Shown piece after piece: positions 24,359-33,717 of a DNA stretch of 64,000 nt; the first letter of the stretch is position 1, and each line of letters opens with the position of its first letter. The notes below the pieces were generated by a model. It did not search any database. It saw only the letters and a list, made by a program, of their open reading frames with translations, and had not been told where the DNA came from. The translations under genes were made by a program, and so were the position numbers. Origin of the DNA: Aquipluma nitroreducens (GTDB taxonomy: Bacteria > Bacteroidota > Bacteroidia > Bacteroidales > Prolixibacteraceae); NCBI RefSeq assembly GCF_009689585.1, contig NZ_AP018694.1, positions 5,385,501 to 5,449,500 of the forward strand, in the 5' to 3' direction.

Positions 24359-25801
24359 ATGAATATGTCAGACAGACGAATGTTTATTAAAACCAGTGCG
24401 TTAGCCGGAATTGGGGTTCTGGCCGCCAGTAAAACAAAAATTATTGCCGGTAATTTACTTCCGGTGTTCGAGAGCAAACGCCCGCCACTTGCCAAACGCA
24501 ACTTTGTGAGCGAATCGGTTGAAAAAACCATTGCCAAAGTAAAATCGTCAATTTCTAATCCGGAGTTGGGATGGTTGTTCGAAAACTGTTTCCCAAATAC
24601 ACTGGATACAACGGTGGATTTTGAAGTGATTGACGGGAAACCCGATACCTATGTGATTACCGGAGATATTGATGCCATGTGGTTGCGTGATAGCACCGCC
24701 CAGATTTGGCCATATTTGCCATTTGTGAAAGAAGATGCCAAATTGCGGGAACTGGTGAAAGGCGTGATTAATCGTCAGGCCAAATGCATTTTGCTCGATC
24801 CGTATGCCAATGCTTTTTATAAAGATCCGACCCAGATAAGTGAGTGGAAGAATGACCTGACTGACATGAAACCAGGAATCCACGAACGTAAATGGGAAAT
24901 CGATAGTTTGTGTTACCCCATCCGGTTGGCACATGGCTATTGGAAACTAACTGGCGATGTAAGCTTGTTCGACAGCAAATGGAAAGAAGCCATGAAGCTG
25001 GTTCTGCAAACATTCCGCGAGCAGCAGCGTTTTCACGATAAAGGCCCGTATACATTTCAACGCACAACTGCCTGGGCAACCGACGGCGTTCCATTGAGCG
25101 GTTACGGCTATCCGGTTAAACCTTGTGGATTGATTGTTTCCACTTTTCGCCCAAGCGACGACTGTACCTTGTTTCCCTATTTGATTCCGAGCAACATGTT
25201 TGCTATCGAAGTGCTGGGTTATCTTCAGGAAATGTTTTCTACTACTGAATTAAAAGACGATGCACTTGTTGCCAAAGCGAAAGAAATTCAAAATCAGGTA
25301 AAACAAGGACTAAAGGAAAATGGAATCTTTGTTCATCCGAAATTTGGCGAAATTATCGCTTTTGAGGTGAATGGTTTTGGAAGTTTCCACCTGATGGACG
25401 ATGCCAATGTGCCATCGCTTTTGTCGCTGCCATATTTGGGAGCCATTGCGCCGGATAGTAAGCTGTACCTGAATACCCGGAAAGTGGTTCTTTCGGAAAA
25501 CAATCCGTTCTTCTACAAAGGAACAGCAGGCGAGGGGATTGGCGGGCCGCATACCGGAGTGGATACCATTTGGCCGATGAGCATTATTTTGCGGGCCATC
25601 ACCAGCATTGACGACGCAGAAATTAAACATTGTATCGATATGCTTGTAAAGACACACGCCGATACTGGTTTTATGCACGAGTCGTTCCATAAGGATGATG
25701 CAAAAAAATTCTCGCGTAAATGGTTTGCCTGGGCCAATACGCTGTTTGGCGAGTTAATCCTGAAAATTTACCACGAAAGGCCGCATTTGCTGAAAGCATA
25801 G
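24359..25801 (+). CDS. GH125 exo-alpha-1,6-mannosidase-like, Tat signal
   Basis: This 480-residue protein starts with SDRRMFIKTSALAGIGVLAA, a clear twin-arginine signal. The mature enzyme has the GH125 (formerly DUF1237) hallmarks: GDIDAMWLRDSTAQIWPYL near residue 100, WEIDSLCYPIRLAHGYWK near 180, and MHESFHKDDAKKFSRKWFAWAN near the end. Family members are metal-independent, inverting exo-alpha-1,6-mannosidases acting on N-glycan or yeast-mannan fragments. It would work in the periplasm. It is monocistronic, with its own terminator, and no other mannan-degrading genes are in the window. Confidence 0.9.
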   Translation: MNMSDRRMFIKTSALAGIGVLAASKTKIIAGNLLPVFESKRPPLAKRNFVSESVEKTIAKVKSSISNPELGWLFENCFPNTLDTTVDFEVIDGKPDTYVITGDIDAMWLRDSTAQIWPYLPFVKEDAKLRELVKGVINRQAKCILLDPYANAFYKDPTQISEWKNDLTDMKPGIHERKWEIDSLCYPIRLAHGYWKLTGDVSLFDSKWKEAMKLVLQTFREQQRFHDKGPYTFQRTTAWATDGVPLSGYGYPVKPCGLIVSTFRPSDDCTLFPYLIPSNMFAIEVLGYLQEMFSTTELKDDALVAKAKEIQNQVKQGLKENGIFVHPKFGEIIAFEVNGFGSFHLMDDANVPSLLSLPYLGAIAPDSKLYLNTRKVVLSENNPFFYKGTAGEGIGGPHTGVDTIWPMSIILRAITSIDDAEIKHCIDMLVKTHADTGFMHESFHKDDAKKFSRKWFAWANTLFGELILKIYHERPHLLKA

Positions 25802-25837
25802 ATTGCCGCTGATTTTAGAGCAATATTCATAAACGAC

Positions 25838-25878
25838 AAAATCCTCCAAAATTTTAAATCTTGGAGGATTTTTTTTTA
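25838..25878. terminator. Hairpin terminator between convergent genes
   Basis: AAATCCTCC and GGAGGATTT flank a 15-base loop and are followed by nine T residues on the plus strand. It serves GH125 and may also stop the PmbA-side transcript on the minus strand. Confidence 0.75.
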
Positions 25879-25921
25879 CGCTTTTGTTGTAATTTCAGTC
25901 GAAGTCAATATCTGGATTAAC

Positions 25922-27262
25922 CTAAATGCCTGATACGACAACACCATCAAATACTAAGCTTGGTAGCCTTGCTGAACTGTAAATCCAAGGATCGTTAGCT
26001 ACTTCTACTAATTTATGCCAGAATTTCAGATGATTATCAGCCATGTTCATTTCTGCCACGTTTTGCACAAATTGGCCTTTATTGAACAGTTTGCCAATAA
26101 TACCTACAGAGAAGTCACCCGTTGTTGAATTGGAATTTCCGCCAATGAAATCAGTGATTAGTAAACATCGATCCATATCTCTAATTATCTCATCAACACT
26201 GCGTGTTCCCGGAGGTATAATCAGATTTGAAATTGAACCAGAATTAGGCTCCCATCCTAATTTTCGGCTGTAATACCAATTTACCAGGAATTCATCCAGA
26301 GTTCCTTCAGTAATCAGGGTTCGTTTTTTTGTTGGAAAACCGTCGTCATCGTAATACTTCGATCCAAGTGCACGCGGAAGAAATGGATCATCCTGAATGG
26401 TAAACAGTTTACTGCCGATGGATTGTCCTTTCTTATCGGCCAGAAATGAACGTTTTTGTTGTATATTTCCAGCCCACATTGGTTCCTGAAGGCCACCTAA
26501 AACGCGCCCTACTCCACGGTTTTCAATAATAATTGGAAGAGTTTCTGTTTGTATTTTTTTTCCTCCCATAAGGTCGAGCGTTCTCAGAGCCGCAGTTTTG
26601 CCCACTTCATCAAGCGATGGAAGGTCTGCCCGATAGCGGCATCCAACCCAGTTATAACCAGAAGGACGTCGATCGCCTTCATCCTGAGCGGTCATGTTTG
26701 CTCCTGTCCAGCATTGTGTCGTACGGTTTGCCCCAATAAAGCCATTGCTCGATTTCACAAATTCGTCATACGTATCATCGTATTCGCCAGCTTCAACTGA
26801 AATCACTTTGCTTCCACCTTGTTTCAGACAACCTTCTTCCACTTTTTGAGCCATGACATGCCGTTCTTCAGGCGTTAATTCTGAATGTGAAGGATCGGCA
26901 AGCTGAAGGTCGCTCGTTGATCTCCCTGCATAGTACTTTGGATCGGGGAGAGTTCGAAATGGATCTTCCTCCATGATTTTTGCACTTTCAATCACATCGG
27001 TAATAAAACCCGATAAGGTTGATTTCCTGAAATCGGGAGTTGATTGAGAGGCATATCTGTTGTTGATAAAGACCTGAAGATTCAGACCTTGAGTGGTCGC
27101 TTCCTTGATTACTTCAGGTTTTTTATCACGGTAATTGATTTCCACGAACCGTCTTTTGGAGATGTTCACTTTACAATCCTTTGCCCCCGCTTTTTTTGTT
27201 TCGGCGATTACCCAATCGGCCAGTTCCTGAAATTCTTTTTGGCTATTGTTATCTGTACTCAT
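25922..27262 (-). CDS. TldE/PmbA-like metallopeptidase partner subunit
   Basis: This 446-residue protein belongs to the TldD/PmbA family by its length and by the C-terminal GNSNSTTGDFSVGIIGKLFNKGQ block, which matches PmbA (TldE). In the characterised E. coli complex only TldD carries the zinc-binding HExxxH; no such motif is present here, consistent with the TldE partner. The TldD-TldE heterodimer is a protease for unfolded peptides, including microcin and CcdA. The gene overlaps tldD by four bases (ATGA), so the two are made together. It has no signal peptide, unlike its partner. Confidence 0.88.
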   Translation of the reverse strand: MSTDNNSQKEFQELADWVIAETKKAGAKDCKVNISKRRFVEINYRDKKPEVIKEATTQGLNLQVFINNRYASQSTPDFRKSTLSGFITDVIESAKIMEEDPFRTLPDPKYYAGRSTSDLQLADPSHSELTPEERHVMAQKVEEGCLKQGGSKVISVEAGEYDDTYDEFVKSSNGFIGANRTTQCWTGANMTAQDEGDRRPSGYNWVGCRYRADLPSLDEVGKTAALRTLDLMGGKKIQTETLPIIIENRGVGRVLGGLQEPMWAGNIQQKRSFLADKKGQSIGSKLFTIQDDPFLPRALGSKYYDDDGFPTKKRTLITEGTLDEFLVNWYYSRKLGWEPNSGSISNLIIPPGTRSVDEIIRDMDRCLLITDFIGGNSNSTTGDFSVGIIGKLFNKGQFVQNVAEMNMADNHLKFWHKLVEVANDPWIYSSARLPSLVFDGVVVSGI

Positions 27263-28803
27263 GATTGTCCTCCTTTCTGGCGGGTACCACCAACCGTTAA
27301 TGATTTGACCAGGCAGGTTGGCAATCCGAAGGATACAGGAACGCCCTGATTATTTTTACCACATTGACCTGCACCACCATAGTCCATTTCAAGGTTATTA
27401 GCCAGCATGATGATGTTGCTGAGCATTTTGGGACCATTACCCATGATATTTACATCCTTGATTGGCGCGGCTAATTTGCCATTTTCTATCATACGTCCTT
27501 TCGAAACATAAAATGCAAAATCTCCTTCACCAATTTTTACTTGTCCGTTGCTGACATCTTCGACATATATACCATTGCCAGCTTGTTTGATAACGTCTTC
27601 AGGACTGGCAGCTCCTCCAAGCATGTAGGTATTTCGCATGCGAGGTATTGGGTAATTCTGGAAATCCTGCCTGCGACCATTCCCTGTAGGTTCGACGCCG
27701 TAGTGTTTTGCAGATATTTTATCGTGTAGGTAGCTTGTTAATATCCCGTTTTCTACCAATACAGTTTTTTGCCCGGGAGTTCCTTCATCATCAATATTGA
27801 GACTTCCGGCTAGGTTCATATTGGTGCCATCATCAATGATGGTTACAAATGGTTCTGCCACTTTCTTGCCAATCATACTGCTGAAAGTAGAAACTTTCTT
27901 TCGGTTAAAGTCGGCCTCCATTCCATGTCCGATGGCTTCGTGCAACAAAATTCCGGTAACACCTGGTCCTAATACTACAGGTATTTCACCTGCAGGAGGT
28001 TGGATGGCGTCAAATTGAACAAGAGCATCGTTTACGGCTTTGGTGGCAACTTTGTTAACAACATCTTCAGTATAAAATGAAAAGTCGCGGTGCCCTCCTA
28101 AGTTGTAAAACGATTGTTCGCGTTTCCCGTTTCGTTCAGCTGCAACCGAAGCATATACATATCCGTGAGGAATCAGATCTTCAGCCATTACCCCGTCGCT
28201 GGTAACAATTAGTATTCGTTTTGCGCTACTCAAAAATCCTGCATTGACTTTTACAACTTCAGGAGACAAACTAAAACACTTGTGATTGAGTTCTTGCAAA
28301 ACAGATAATTTTGAATTGGCAGGAATACCACTGTAATTAACAGTTACCGGGTAATAATTTCCGGCTTTAATTGGATTGAATGATATTCTTACCGGAGCGG
28401 CTTTCAAATCGCAAATGGTTGCCGCAGTTGCCGCGGCCGAAATCATTGAAGCTTCTGTTAATTCCTGAGTAAAACCGTAGCCAATCTGGTCACCTTTTAC
28501 TGTGCGGATACCGACGCCCAACGAAATGTCGCCATATGAACGGTTTACCTTTCCGTCTTCGAGCCCCAGGTAATTCATAACCGAATATTCGAAGTACAGG
28601 TCGGCAAAATCGCCGCCTTTTGAAAGAGCTTTTGCCAGAAGTTTCTGGCAGAGGTTTTGATCAATCCCGAATTCTTTCAGGAAGTAGTTACCTGACGAGT
28701 TTTTGTCGAGCAACATACTGGCTTCCAATTCGGGAAGGAAAAGCATTGCACCACCCGCAAGGGCTGTGTTCTGAATGAATTTTCTTCTCGATAAAGGTTT
28801 CAT
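27259..28803 (-). CDS. TldD-like zinc protease with Tat signal
   Basis: This 514-residue protein begins SRRKFIQNTALAGGAMLFL, a twin-arginine signal that standard TldD lacks. The zinc site HEAIGHGMEADFNRK is intact near residue 290. A DDEGTPGQKTVLV-type block and NTYMLGGAASPEDV are family motifs. TldD forms a hexameric or heterodimeric protease with TldE. Here the paired PmbA-like protein has no export signal, which is unusual unless the pair is exported together by Tat. The length exceeds E. coli TldD by about 30 residues, accounted for by the leader. The promoter is not evident in the 470-bp upstream gap. Confidence 0.88.
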   Translation of the reverse strand: MKPLSRRKFIQNTALAGGAMLFLPELEASMLLDKNSSGNYFLKEFGIDQNLCQKLLAKALSKGGDFADLYFEYSVMNYLGLEDGKVNRSYGDISLGVGIRTVKGDQIGYGFTQELTEASMISAAATAATICDLKAAPVRISFNPIKAGNYYPVTVNYSGIPANSKLSVLQELNHKCFSLSPEVVKVNAGFLSSAKRILIVTSDGVMAEDLIPHGYVYASVAAERNGKREQSFYNLGGHRDFSFYTEDVVNKVATKAVNDALVQFDAIQPPAGEIPVVLGPGVTGILLHEAIGHGMEADFNRKKVSTFSSMIGKKVAEPFVTIIDDGTNMNLAGSLNIDDEGTPGQKTVLVENGILTSYLHDKISAKHYGVEPTGNGRRQDFQNYPIPRMRNTYMLGGAASPEDVIKQAGNGIYVEDVSNGQVKIGEGDFAFYVSKGRMIENGKLAAPIKDVNIMGNGPKMLSNIIMLANNLEMDYGGAGQCGKNNQGVPVSFGLPTCLVKSLTVGGTRQKGGQS

Positions 28804-29102
28804 TTTGGTTTATTAATAATCAGACAGATTACAGTACGTTCGTTTCAGAGTAAAAATTCTGAAATAAGATTTTGCGTAAGTTCAAATTGGAAAATCAGAC
28901 CAATTGCATCGCTTTTTTTTATCATGGATCGATAAAAAAGCGGTATACTAATTTACGAAAAAATAACTTGTAATTGTAAATTTATCAGCAGTTTAAACTT
29001 AATTATTGAAGTTAATTCATCTATTATTCAACACAGAATACACCGATTTACACAGAGAAAAATATTAATAATAAATTTTGCCTGTTTGTTAAAGCAGCAC
29101 TG

Positions 29103-29139
29103 CAAAGGATAAATTGTAATCTTCGGTGTTTATCCTTTG
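29103..29139. repeat. Hairpin in the GH9 upstream region
   Basis: CAAAGGATAAA and TTTATCCTTTG form a perfect 11-bp stem around a 15-base loop. It may be a terminator for an upstream transcript or an interspersed palindrome. Confidence 0.5.
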
Positions 29140-29270
29140 TTGTTTGCCATTAGTCATTGGGCAAAAATTTTCATTTTCAACTTAGAAAACCCTGTCAGCT
29201 ATAGCCAATTTGCTCTGTTTCGATCCACAACATATAGGAGCTGTTGATATGTACTTTTGAAAAAGTAACA

Positions 29271-29278
29271 TATATTTG
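29271..29278 (+). promoter_or_regulatory. Candidate -7 box for the GH9 gene
   Basis: TATATTTG fits the TAnnTTTG consensus, 57 bp before the likely ATG at 29336. It supports starting the gene downstream of the TTG at 29276. Confidence 0.5.
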
Positions 29279-29335
29279 GTGATAGATATATTTATTCGAA
29301 GTAATGACCTTTCTGAAAAACCTAACCTAAACCTA

Positions 29336-31117
29336 ATGATCAAAATGAAAATTGTTTATTTCTTGCTCATATTGGGATTGATTCCTGACTTGCAAGCGCA
29401 AAACAACCAACCAATCAACATATTGGCCAATCAGGTTGCCTATAACCTCGAAGGTCCAAAAACTGCAATTCTAAAAAGCAATCAGGCAATCATTTCGGGT
29501 ACAACCTTCCAGCTCATCGATGTATCAACCAATAAAACAGTCTACTCCGGAAACGTAGGCCAATCAGAACAAGTGTCCAATTGGAATCCAGATGTTTGGT
29601 ACAGTCGGATTGACTTTTCTGCCTTTCATCAAACCGGAAATTTTAAACTTCAGGTAACAATTGATGGGACAAAGTATGAATCCTACGAATTTAATGTGGA
29701 AGAACAAGCATTGGGGAAGATTGCCATTCCGGCTATTGTGAATTTTTTCAACAAACAACGGGCTAATTCGCCCGAAGAGCTCGAAGCCGATAAAGCCATT
29801 TTACTTTATGGAAGCGATAAAACAGTCGATCTTCATGGTGGTTGGTGCGATGCTTCAGGTGATATCAGCAAATACTTTTCACATCTGGCATATACCAATT
29901 TTATGTCGCCTCAGCAAATTCCAATGGTCACCTGGTCATTAATCAATACGGCCGAGCGTGTTCCTGAATTGCTAAAGCAAATTGGGGTACAAGAATTTTT
30001 GACCAAAGAAGCCATTTACGGAGCAGATTACATCATGCGGTCGCTTTCTCCTGAAGGTTATTTCTACATGACAGTTTTTAGCTATTTCGATAGAAATCCG
30101 AAAGCTCGGCGAGTGGTCGGGTTGCTCGCAGATAGCAAAACCACTTCAGACTACCAGTGTGCTTACCGCGAAGGTGGCGGAATGGCAGTGGCAGCTTTGG
30201 CCCGTATCTCGCAATGGGGAAAAGATGGTGATTTTAGATCGAAACAATACCTCAATGCGGCAGAACGTGCTTTTGCACATCTTCAAAAGTTCAGTACCAA
30301 ATATGCTGACGATGGAAAAGACAATGTGATTGACGATTATTGTGCGCTGATGGGAGCTTCCGAACTTTGGATTGCAACCGGCAAAGACGTGTATCGTGAT
30401 GAAGCTCGCCAACGTGCCTTAAACCTGAGCAAACGAATTTCGCCTGAAGGATATTTCATTGCCAACGATTCGAACCGTCCATTCTGGCACGCGGCTGATG
30501 CAGGGTTGCCCATCATGGCGCTGGCACGTTTTCTCGATAAAGAAACTGATCAGAAATACCGAAATTTAGCGTTGAAAACCATTAAAACTGCTATTGATTA
30601 CAACCTGAAAGTGACGAATGGTGTGGTGAATCCGTTTGGATATGCCCGTCAGAGTTTTTTGTTTAAGGGAAAAGTTCATGATGGATTTTTTATTCCACAC
30701 GAAAATGAAAGTGGCTGGTGGTGGCAAGGCGAAGATGCCCGTTTGGGGTCCTTGGCTGCTGCTATAATTGTTGGCGGTCGATTGGTTTATCCGGATAATG
30801 CTCCGTTTGGTGTAAAGCCAGAACTGGCCATTTATGCCGAAAATCTGGTGTCGTGGGTACTGGGCTGCAATCCCTATAACATGTGCATGATGTATGGATA
30901 CGGTCATAATAATGTCCCATACATGGCTTCTATGTTTGGACATGGATCGGGCAGGGGAGGAATCTCCAACGGGATCACCGGAAAAGATGGAAATGGCGAT
31001 GGTTCGGGCATTGATTTCAAAGTGGAAGACAATGGCAATGAATGGCGATGGAGCGAACAATGGATTCCTCACACTGGCTGGTTTTTGCAGGCTGTTACTG
31101 CAATGTCGATGAAATAG
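29336..31117 (+). CDS. Glycoside hydrolase family 9 with N-terminal Ig-like domain
   Basis: The start is set at ATG 29336 (a second ATG is at 29345). An in-frame TTG at 29276 falls within the promoter box and is rejected. A signal peptide (MKIVYFLLILGLIP, ending QAQ) is followed by a cellulase-N Ig-like domain (about residues 24-120, ILANQVAYNLEGPKTAIL). The (alpha/alpha)6 catalytic domain follows, with HGGWCDASGDISKYF carrying the catalytic Asp pair and NGNEWRWSEQWIPHTGW near the C-terminus carrying the catalytic Glu region. GH9 enzymes are endoglucanases or exo-beta-glucosidases/glucosaminidases. It is followed by two ThuA-family genes on the same strand. Confidence 0.85.
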   Translation: MIKMKIVYFLLILGLIPDLQAQNNQPINILANQVAYNLEGPKTAILKSNQAIISGTTFQLIDVSTNKTVYSGNVGQSEQVSNWNPDVWYSRIDFSAFHQTGNFKLQVTIDGTKYESYEFNVEEQALGKIAIPAIVNFFNKQRANSPEELEADKAILLYGSDKTVDLHGGWCDASGDISKYFSHLAYTNFMSPQQIPMVTWSLINTAERVPELLKQIGVQEFLTKEAIYGADYIMRSLSPEGYFYMTVFSYFDRNPKARRVVGLLADSKTTSDYQCAYREGGGMAVAALARISQWGKDGDFRSKQYLNAAERAFAHLQKFSTKYADDGKDNVIDDYCALMGASELWIATGKDVYRDEARQRALNLSKRISPEGYFIANDSNRPFWHAADAGLPIMALARFLDKETDQKYRNLALKTIKTAIDYNLKVTNGVVNPFGYARQSFLFKGKVHDGFFIPHENESGWWWQGEDARLGSLAAAIIVGGRLVYPDNAPFGVKPELAIYAENLVSWVLGCNPYNMCMMYGYGHNNVPYMASMFGHGSGRGGISNGITGKDGNGDGSGIDFKVEDNGNEWRWSEQWIPHTGWFLQAVTAMSMK

Positions 31118-31159
31118 GTTGTGTGTATCACCCCGAATTTATTTCTTAAGTGCGTTGAG

Positions 31160-31180
31160 ATCCTGAATCAAGTTCAGGAT
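31160..31180. repeat. Short palindrome upstream of the first ThuA gene
   Basis: ATCCTGAA and TTCAGGAT pair around TCAAG, an interspersed 8-bp palindrome of a type often seen in bacterial intergenic spacers. It could also act as a GH9 terminator. Confidence 0.45.
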
Positions 31181-31208
31181 GACTTGAATATGAAAATACA
31201 AGGATTTG

Positions 31209-31216
31209 TAATTTTG
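31209..31216 (+). promoter_or_regulatory. Candidate promoter for the first ThuA gene
   Basis: TAATTTTG matches TAnnTTTG. A TTG at 31184-31186 sits at the distance expected of a -33 element. The start codon is 18 bp downstream, leaving a short leader. Confidence 0.5.
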
Positions 31217-31233
31217 ACTAAACCAATATTGAG

Positions 31234-32010
31234 ATGAAAAATCAGATTTTTAAATTACTGGCAATTCCCGGATTGATTTTACTGCTGCTTTCCGGAGGTT
31301 CCGATTTATTTGCTAAATCAACCCAGTTTAAAGTACTGGTACTTACTGAACGTGGTGGACAACATGAAGGTTTTGTAGTTGCGGCACTCGATTGGCTGAA
31401 AACTTATTCCGCCGAAAAAAACTTCGAAATCACGGTGATCAACCATGCTAACGAAATAAACGAAACAATGCTAGCCAATTACAAGGTATTCATTCAGTTG
31501 AATTATCCGCCCTATACCTGGAGTAAGGAAGCCGAGGCTGCGTTTATTAAGTACATTGAAGATGGCCGAGGCGGCTGGGTTGGATTTCATCATGCCACCT
31601 TGCTGGGAGAGTTTGATGGCTACCCGATGTGGAACTGGTTCTCCGATTTTATGGGCGGAATTCGCTTCGAAAATTACATTGCTGCAACAGCTTCCGGGAA
31701 AGTAAATGTTGAAGATGCCAATCATCCTGTCATGAAAGACGTTTCAGCATCTTTTGTTCTTCCTGATGACGAATGGTACACTTTCAATAAGAATCCGCGC
31801 CCCAATGTGCATGTGCTGGCCAATGTCGATGAATCGAGTTATCAACCAGCTTCCGATATTAAAATGGGCGATCATCCGGCTATTTGGGTGAACGAAAAAA
31901 TGAAGGCTCACAATGTTTATTTTCTGATGGGTCACCATGCCAACCTGTTTAAATCCACCGATTTCAAAACCATGTTCGGGAATGCTATTCTTTGGGCTGC
32001 AGGTAAATAA
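31234..32010 (+). CDS. Secreted ThuA-domain protein
   Basis: The 258 residues comprise a signal peptide (to about residue 25, DLFAKS) and a ThuA/class I glutamine amidotransferase-like domain with VLVLTERGGQHEGF, GRGGWVGFHHATLLGEF and WVNEKMKAHNVYFLMGHHANLF. This family is found in polysaccharide utilisation and trehalose or 3-keto-glycoside metabolism contexts (ThuA is linked to 3-ketotrehalose use). Catalysis has not been defined for most members. It is 27 bp upstream of a second ThuA gene that is only moderately similar. Confidence 0.85.
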   Translation: MKNQIFKLLAIPGLILLLLSGGSDLFAKSTQFKVLVLTERGGQHEGFVVAALDWLKTYSAEKNFEITVINHANEINETMLANYKVFIQLNYPPYTWSKEAEAAFIKYIEDGRGGWVGFHHATLLGEFDGYPMWNWFSDFMGGIRFENYIAATASGKVNVEDANHPVMKDVSASFVLPDDEWYTFNKNPRPNVHVLANVDESSYQPASDIKMGDHPAIWVNEKMKAHNVYFLMGHHANLFKSTDFKTMFGNAILWAAGK

Positions 32011-32036
32011 TGAACCAATAACCAATAAATCATATT

Positions 32037-32831
32037 ATGAATCGAATGAAAATACTGTTTAAAGGCGTTATGCTTATCCTCTTAAGCCTTCTGTTTTGCC
32101 TGAACTTGCAGGCACAGTTTCCGCGATTTAAAGTGCTTGCATTTTATAGCAAACAGGTTGAACGAGATCATGTTCTGTTCGCAAACGATGCAATCCGGTT
32201 TTTTAAGGATCTGACCAGTGGCGGTGGCTTTGTGTTCGATACCACCAGCACGATGTCCGATTTAAATGATGTCAAACTGAAAAATTATCAACTGGTCATG
32301 ATGATTAACGATTTTCCGCAGAATACGGAGCAGCGTGAATCTTTCCGGAGATACATGGAAAACGGTGGTGGCTGGTTTGGTTTTCATGTGGCTGCATACA
32401 ACGATCACGATACCAATTGGCCATGGGAACTCGATTTTCTGGGTGGTGGTGTTTTTTACCGCAATAATTGGCCGCCCATGCCTGCCAAATTGGTGGTCGA
32501 CGATCCAAAGCATGAAATTACCAAAGGATTGCCTGCTTCATTTATTGCACCCATCAACGAATGGTATCAGTGGGAACCGAGTCCACGCGAGCGAAAAAAC
32601 ATCAAAGTTCTGGTTTCACTTTCTCCAGATAATTATCCGTTTGGCCTGAAAGATATTGTTCCTGATGGCGACTTTCCGGTGGTTTGGACGAATACGGATT
32701 ACCGTATGATTTATCTGAATATGGGCCATGGATCACAGATTTTTACTGATGCAACACAAAATAAGCTTATCATCGATGCTTTTCGGTGGGTAATTGTCAC
32801 CGATAAAAAGGGAAATATATTTGATAATTAA
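32037..32831 (+). CDS. Secreted ThuA-domain protein, second copy
   Basis: The 264 residues begin with a signal peptide ending at LQAQ. The ThuA domain shows VLAFYSKQVERDH, YMENGGGWFGFHVAAYND, and MIYLNMGHGSQIF. It resembles its neighbour in the order of strands and the Gly-Trp-Phe-Gly-Phe-His core, indicating an old duplication. The 27-bp gap suggests co-transcription with 31234-32010, while the GH9 gene upstream may be separate. A bidirectional terminator follows. The substrate is not known; a glycoside-modification role follows from GH9 proximity and family knowledge only. Confidence 0.85.
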   Translation: MNRMKILFKGVMLILLSLLFCLNLQAQFPRFKVLAFYSKQVERDHVLFANDAIRFFKDLTSGGGFVFDTTSTMSDLNDVKLKNYQLVMMINDFPQNTEQRESFRRYMENGGGWFGFHVAAYNDHDTNWPWELDFLGGGVFYRNNWPPMPAKLVVDDPKHEITKGLPASFIAPINEWYQWEPSPRERKNIKVLVSLSPDNYPFGLKDIVPDGDFPVVWTNTDYRMIYLNMGHGSQIFTDATQNKLIIDAFRWVIVTDKKGNIFDN

Positions 32832-32885
32832 TAAGTTTGTGGTATTATCATTTTTCATCCGACTGGCATAAATAGTGAAAAATAG

Positions 32886-32921
32886 AAACGGAGAGTTGAA
32901 TAATTTTCAACTCTCCGTTTT
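32886..32921. terminator. Bidirectional terminator
   Basis: AAACGGAGAGTTGAA and TTCAACTCTCCGTTT form a near-perfect 15-bp stem with TAAT loop, flanked by T- and A-rich tails. It lies between the ThuA gene and the convergent nitroreductase. Confidence 0.85.
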
Positions 32922-32961
32922 CAATTTTACTATTTTTGGGTGATGAAAACAGCAAGCAGAA

Positions 32962-33597
32962 TTATTTGTAATGGATTACAAACTCGTCAGTCGATTTCCT
33001 GACTTTTTTCATTTTCTCTAACCAGTCGTTTTCAGCATCGCGGTAACCCAACGGCAATAACAAAACACTTCTTAGCCCTTTCGACCGGAGATCGAGCAAT
33101 TCGTCGAGCATATTTGGATTGAAACCTTCCATAGGGGTGCTGTCAACTTTCAGCTCTGCAGCCTGAGCAATTGCCATTCCAAATCCAATGTATGCCTGCC
33201 TTGCAGTATGTACAAAATTTTCATCGCTGGTTTGACTCAGATACAGCGATTTTAACCGATCAGTGTATGAGCCAAATCTTCCGCGAGGTAATTCTCTTTC
33301 ATCGGTAATAAAGTCATACTGCCCGTCAATTCTTTCAGTGGTATATTTATCCCAGGCAACAAATACCAAGAGGTGCGAACAATCAGCAACAATTTGCTGA
33401 TCCCTTGCAATCGGAACTATTTTGTCCTTTAATTCCTGATTGGTAATTACGATTACCCGAAACTGTTGCAATCCTGAAGAAGTTGGCGCCAGTCGTGCGG
33501 CTTCAATAATTTTGTCTACATCTTCCTGAGCTACTTTTTTCGTAGGATCATACTTTTTGGTGGCGTATCGCCATTTTAAATCATCTAATAATGCCAT
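32962..33597 (-). CDS. Nitroreductase-family NAD(P)H oxidoreductase
   Basis: This 211-residue FMN-dependent protein has KWRYATKKYDP at the start, IIEAARLAPTSSGLQQFRVIVI (FMN phosphate contact) and MAIAQAAELKVDSTPMEGFNP near residue 140, which match the NfsB/YdgI branch of the family. It reduces nitro compounds, quinones or flavins, with a homodimeric active site. The gene stands alone. The start ATG at 33597 is preceded by an AT-rich leader. The physiological substrate is unclear. Confidence 0.88.
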   Translation of the reverse strand: MALLDDLKWRYATKKYDPTKKVAQEDVDKIIEAARLAPTSSGLQQFRVIVITNQELKDKIVPIARDQQIVADCSHLLVFVAWDKYTTERIDGQYDFITDERELPRGRFGSYTDRLKSLYLSQTSDENFVHTARQAYIGFGMAIAQAAELKVDSTPMEGFNPNMLDELLDLRSKGLRSVLLLPLGYRDAENDWLEKMKKVRKSTDEFVIHYK

Positions 33598-33717
33598 AAT
33601 TTTCTGTTTTTCTGTTTTCTATTGTGGTTCTACTGATGGCGTGATTCCAAAATCATTATGCCAGTAGATTAACCCATTTTTTAGTTTCTTTTATCTGTAT
33701 TCCTGATACCAGCATTT

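Larger units (their letters stand above)
28804..29335. other. Long intergenic region upstream of GH9
   Basis: There is no gene here. The region contains a hairpin (CAAAGGATAAA at 29103-29113 with its perfect complement at 29129-29139) and a TATATTTG box at 29271-29278. The rest is AT-rich with no further structure recognised. Confidence 0.6.

Noticed and set aside
24548-25690. Open frames antisense to the GH125 gene
   Set aside because: They reflect codon bias of the real gene on the other strand and contain no domain signature.
29276-29335. TTG-started extension of the GH9 gene
   Set aside because: It falls on the TATATTTG promoter box and would put 20 residues before the signal peptide.
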